A DNA stretch of 16,018 nt. It comes from Bacillota bacterium (GTDB taxonomy: Bacteria > Bacillota > Clostridia > Lutisporales > Lutisporaceae). The stretch is taken from assembly GCA_023405875.1 (NCBI GenBank), contig JAEXXN010000223.1, positions 1 through 16,018 on the forward strand, given 5' to 3'. The position numbers and the translations under genes were made by a program. Of this stretch, positions 14,131-16,018 are shown in pieces. A model generated the notes under the pieces. The model ran no database searches, was not told the origin of the DNA, and saw only the letters and a program-made list of their open reading frames with translations. Each line of letters opens with the position of its first letter. The first letter of the stretch is position 1.

Positions 14131-14463
14131 ATGGATAATGTTTTTGCAGGCCCGATACTTGAACTGAGAGAAGCGGATATCCCCTTTGAGGGTGGGATTG
14201 CATACCTGTCCCAAAGCGAGGATCACCAGATCCTTTTCATGCAGTTTGAAAAGGATCTGGACCTGCAGGAGCATTCCCACGAAGCTCAGTGGGCGGTAGT
14301 TCTTGAAGGCAGGATAGAGTTGGTTATAGATGGCGTCATGAGGACCTATGTCAAGGGTGACAGGTATCATATCCCAGCCGGGGCAAAGCACTCGGGCAGG
14401 ATATTTGCAGGTTATGCGGACATAACCTTTTTCAACCAGAAGGACAGGTATAAATGCAAATAA
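14131..14463 (+). CDS. Small single-domain cupin
   Basis: A 110-residue conserved beta-barrel (cupin 2-type) protein. Motif 1 is H48-S-H50-E-A-Q53-W...G60, with glutamine where most cupins have glutamate. Motif 2 is G76-DRYHI-P82-A-G84-AK-H87. The expected metal ligands are H48, H50, Q53 and H87. No other domain is present, so it may be a small enzyme or sugar/ligand-binding cupin; the function is unknown. GGGAGGAAG (14117-14125) precedes ATG 14131, 16 bases after the isochorismatase-like gene. It is probably the last gene of the ridA cassette. Confidence 0.87.
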   Translation: MDNVFAGPILELREADIPFEGGIAYLSQSEDHQILFMQFEKDLDLQEHSHEAQWAVVLEGRIELVIDGVMRTYVKGDRYHIPAGAKHSGRIFAGYADITFFNQKDRYKCK

Positions 14464-14471
14464 GTTAATCC

Positions 14472-14511
14472 GTTGTGCCGGCTGACAACAATCGCTATCG
14501 TCCGGCGCAAC
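14472..14511 (+). terminator. Hairpin after the cupin gene, possible weak terminator
   Basis: GTTGTGCCGG (14472-14481) pairs fully with CCGGCGCAAC (14502-14511), using one U-G pair, around a 20-base loop. It lies 9 bases after the stop codon. No T tract follows, so termination is uncertain. The rest of the gap to 14680 is AT-rich without a clear promoter. Confidence 0.35.
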
Positions 14512-14680
14512 AGGTTAAGTTATATAGAATACGCAAGAAAGAAACTGATATATTATACCTGACAGTACTTTGGGCATTTTATGAATTAAGGAATATATTT
14601 CGGGATATATGGAATATGTATTCTCAAAGGCCTATTCTAAAATATATAGGTAAAGAAAATATTTATTAGGAGAGAGAATA

Positions 14681-15427
14681 ATGGATAACCTGGACTTTTA
14701 CAGCACCATTTTCAAAAGAAAATCCGTTCGCAAATACAGCAAAGAGCCCCTTGAAAGCTCCCAGCTTCAAAAGGTACGGGATCATATAGACGGACTGACA
14801 CCTCTATACGAAAATATCAGGACTGAAATCGTAATATTATCGGACAGTGAGATAAAGACCATGCTGCCCATCAAGGCGCCTCATTATGTTGCTGTATATT
14901 CCGAAGCAAAGGAAGGCTACCTGACCAATGCAGGCTTCATGCTTCAGCAGGTAGACCTGTTCCTATCGGCAAATGGGATCGGTGCCTGCTGGCTGGGCAT
15001 GGGCTCGCCCAATAAGAAGGCTGCCCCACGTAACGGCCTGGAGTTTGTAATAACCCTGGCATTTGGAGCAGCCGACGAGCCGCTGCACAGAGAAAGCATA
15101 TCGGAATTCAAACGCAAAGAATTATCTGAAATATCCTCTGTAAAGGGAGCCGACGAGCTGCTTGAAGCTGCAAGGCTGGCGCCCTCTGCATCAAACAGCC
15201 AGCCCTGGTATTTTACAGGCAGTGCCGGCAGCATCCTTGTCTGCCGCAAGCTTCCCAATATGCTGAAAGCGGCGCTTTACGGCAAGTTCAATCAGGTCGA
15301 TATGGGAATTGCCTTATACCACCTTAGAACAGCGGCTCTGCATATGGGAAAGACAATAGAATTCAGAAAAGAAAATGCGGCAGTACCAAAGGGGCATGAA
15401 TACATTACCACCGTTCATATCGGGTAA
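14681..15427 (+). CDS. Nitroreductase-family protein (TM1586-type)
   Basis: A 248-residue FMN-dependent nitroreductase-like protein of the TM1586 (PF14512) type, in which two half-domains make up the fold. FKRKSVRKYS (11-20) is the N-terminal FMN phosphate-binding signature. The middle has GIGACWLGMGSP (99-110), and the second half has AARLAPSASNSQPWYF (163-178), the usual nitroreductase A-P-S-x-x-N-x-Q-P-W pattern. The family probably reduces quinones, nitro compounds or similar acceptors with NAD(P)H; the physiological substrate is unknown. TTAGGAGAGAG (14666-14676) precedes ATG 14681. It appears to be a single-gene unit, separated from the cupin by 217 bases. Confidence 0.88.
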   Translation: MDNLDFYSTIFKRKSVRKYSKEPLESSQLQKVRDHIDGLTPLYENIRTEIVILSDSEIKTMLPIKAPHYVAVYSEAKEGYLTNAGFMLQQVDLFLSANGIGACWLGMGSPNKKAAPRNGLEFVITLAFGAADEPLHRESISEFKRKELSEISSVKGADELLEAARLAPSASNSQPWYFTGSAGSILVCRKLPNMLKAALYGKFNQVDMGIALYHLRTAALHMGKTIEFRKENAAVPKGHEYITTVHIG

Positions 15428-15519
15428 GCGCGGAAATTAAAAACAAGCCTGCCGAAGAAAGTTATTGATGCTCCTGAAAAGCTTTGGAGCGAAATAATAT
15501 AGATAGCTGAAGGCAGCAT

Positions 15520-15585
15520 GGGCCAAGGGACTATTTCGTTTGTAGTCAGTAAACGGAATTTCCCCTGGCCCTTGATTTATTATAT
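15520..15585 (+). terminator. Long hairpin, likely terminator of the nitroreductase gene
   Basis: The arms 15520-15541 and 15551-15571 pair in three blocks: GGGCCA/TGGCCC, GGGA/TCCC and TTTCGTTT/AAACGGAA, with small internal loops. They are followed by TTGATTTATTATATA. The T tract is interrupted, so this is a moderate call. Confidence 0.5.
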
Positions 15586-15594
15586 AACAGGGCT

Positions 15595-15712
15595 AAAAAA
15601 TACCCCCACACCTCTATAGGCGGCGGGTACAGCTTTAGCTTTCAGCCGTTGAGCATATGTCTCCCGCCTCGTTGAAACGCTCGGGCAGGTTTTTGCAAGT
15701 GTGCAAAACTCC
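15595..15712 (-). ncRNA. Candidate minus-strand structured small RNA with intrinsic terminator
   Basis: Read on the minus strand, the 3' end has a GC-rich hairpin (15628 down to 15602, stem CGCCT/AGGTG extended by C-G pairs, loop ATAG) and then six T residues (15600-15595), a good intrinsic terminator. Upstream are a hairpin GTTTTGCA / TGCAAAAAC (15709-15691) and a G/C element (plus 15663-15668) that can pair with either of two partners, 15684-15689 or 15622-15627. The pairing with 15684-15689 and the terminator stem use G-U pairs valid only on the minus strand. No minus-strand gene lies downstream. The 5' end and promoter are not determined, and I do not recognise the family. Confidence 0.45.
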
Positions 15713-15736
15713 TCATTAAAATCTTGTTATAAGATA

Positions 15737-15781
15737 TCGAACCTTTTGAAGTTTCGCTGTGTATATAAAGTGAGTATACTC
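15737..15781 (+). promoter_or_regulatory. Possible ECF-type promoter and palindrome before the sigma factor gene
   Basis: CGAACC (15738-15743) and TGTATA (15760-15765) are 16 bases apart, resembling ECF promoters (GAAC-type -35, CGTA-type -10) and so suggesting autoregulation. A perfect 10-bp palindrome, GAGTATACTC (15772-15781), lies between it and the ribosome binding site. A sigma-A promoter cannot be excluded. Confidence 0.35.
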
Positions 15782-15797
15782 GGAGGGAGGGCTGCTA

Positions 15798-16018
15798 TTG
15801 AAGGCAGAAATATCCAAAGAAAAGGCTGAAGCGGTTTTTTGGGAGCAATCACCATATGTCTACAGAGTAGCATTGTTTTTAACGGGGTCAACAGCGCTTG
15901 CAGATGATATTACTCAGGAAACCTTTATGCAGGTATTCCGGCAGTATCACAAATTTGATATCAGCAGGCCCATTCAGCCCTGGATCTATAAAATCACATT
16001 GAACACAACCCGTAACAT
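15798..16018 (+). CDS. ECF-type RNA polymerase sigma factor, 5' part
   Basis: The gene runs off the window, with 73 complete codons visible. After a short N-terminus, SPYVYRVALFLTGSTALADD and ITQETFMQVFRQYHKFD form sigma region 2.1-2.2, which binds core RNA polymerase. RPIQPWIYKITLNTTRN covers regions 2.3-2.4, which melt and recognise the -10. The D-D-I-T-Q-E-T-F signature is typical of ECF sigma factors. The start is TTG 15798: GGAGGGAGGG (15782-15791) is 6-7 bases upstream, an in-frame TGA lies at 15771, and no in-frame ATG or GTG gives a better start. An anti-sigma gene would be expected downstream, outside the window. The regulon is unknown. Confidence 0.88.
   Translation, partial: MKAEISKEKAEAVFWEQSPYVYRVALFLTGSTALADDITQETFMQVFRQYHKFDISRPIQPWIYKITLNTTRN

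Larger units (their letters stand above)
15428..15797 (+). other. Intergenic region between the nitroreductase and sigma factor genes
   Basis: No protein gene is supported. It contains a small GCTCC/GGAGC hairpin (15470-15490), a long imperfect hairpin (15520-15571), a probable minus-strand structured RNA with its own terminator (15595-15712), and the likely promoter, a palindrome and the GGAGGGAGGG ribosome binding site (15782-15791) of the sigma factor gene. Confidence 0.6.

Noticed and set aside
14475..14669. A 64-codon GTG-started open frame between the cupin and nitroreductase genes
   Set aside because: It has no ribosome binding site, begins inside the post-cupin hairpin, and the product has no recognisable features and composition typical of translated AT-rich spacer.
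15595..15712. T-box or known riboswitch controlling the sigma factor gene
   Set aside because: No T-box GGTGG sequence is seen, and the clearest terminator reads on the minus strand, away from the sigma gene.

Overview
The window looks like a chromosomal segment of an anaerobic Bacillota, most likely class Clostridia. This rests on strong AGGAGG-type ribosome binding sites, frequent AGG/AGA and ATA codons, GTG/TTG starts, and typically clostridial gene families (AmmeMemoRadiSam, a Moco locus with a MoeA-PBP fusion, a TM1586-type nitroreductase). Every protein gene I can support is on the + strand. I see no insertion sequence, phage gene, CRISPR array, rRNA or tRNA.

Region 1 (1-3092) holds the 3' end of an AMMECR1-domain gene, its radical SAM partner amrS, a DUF1189 membrane protein, a YfcE-type phosphoesterase and a hotdog thioesterase. 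The genes are tightly packed and the region ends in a strong terminator. Region 2 (3115-5347) starts at a near-consensus promoter and carries mobA, a beta-carbonic anhydrase and a formate/nitrite-family channel, followed by two hairpins. Region 3 (5375-10208) is the main molybdenum cofactor operon: moeA, a second moeA fused to a periplasmic-binding-protein-like domain, moaA and a MOSC-domain gene, closed by a very clear terminator. Together mobA, two moeA, moaA and MOSC supply early and late Moco steps. moaC, moaD/E and mogA/moaB are not in the window. The carbonic anhydrase and FNT channel suggest that the cofactor may serve formate/CO2 metabolism (inference).

Region 4 (10209-12353) is a 370-base regulatory stretch followed by a chemoreceptor and its terminator. 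The stretch contains four TTAA repeats in exact 11-bp phase ahead of a TATAAT box, which is Pho-box architecture, and a second sigma-A promoter. The receptor's extracellular sensor carries three copies of a D-A-x-T/S-x-A-T motif resembling the ApbE flavinylation signal. Region 5 (12380-14463) is a compact RidA / metallo-beta-lactamase-fold / isochorismatase-like / cupin cassette, which looks like metabolite damage control or small-molecule degradation. Region 6 (14681-16018) has a nitroreductase-family gene, a 370-base intergenic region with a probable minus-strand structured RNA ending in its own terminator, and the 5' part of an ECF sigma factor gene with a possible autoregulatory promoter.

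The observations I rate highest are the flavinylation-like triplet in the chemoreceptor, the Pho-box-like array upstream of it, and the minus-strand RNA candidate before the sigma factor gene.
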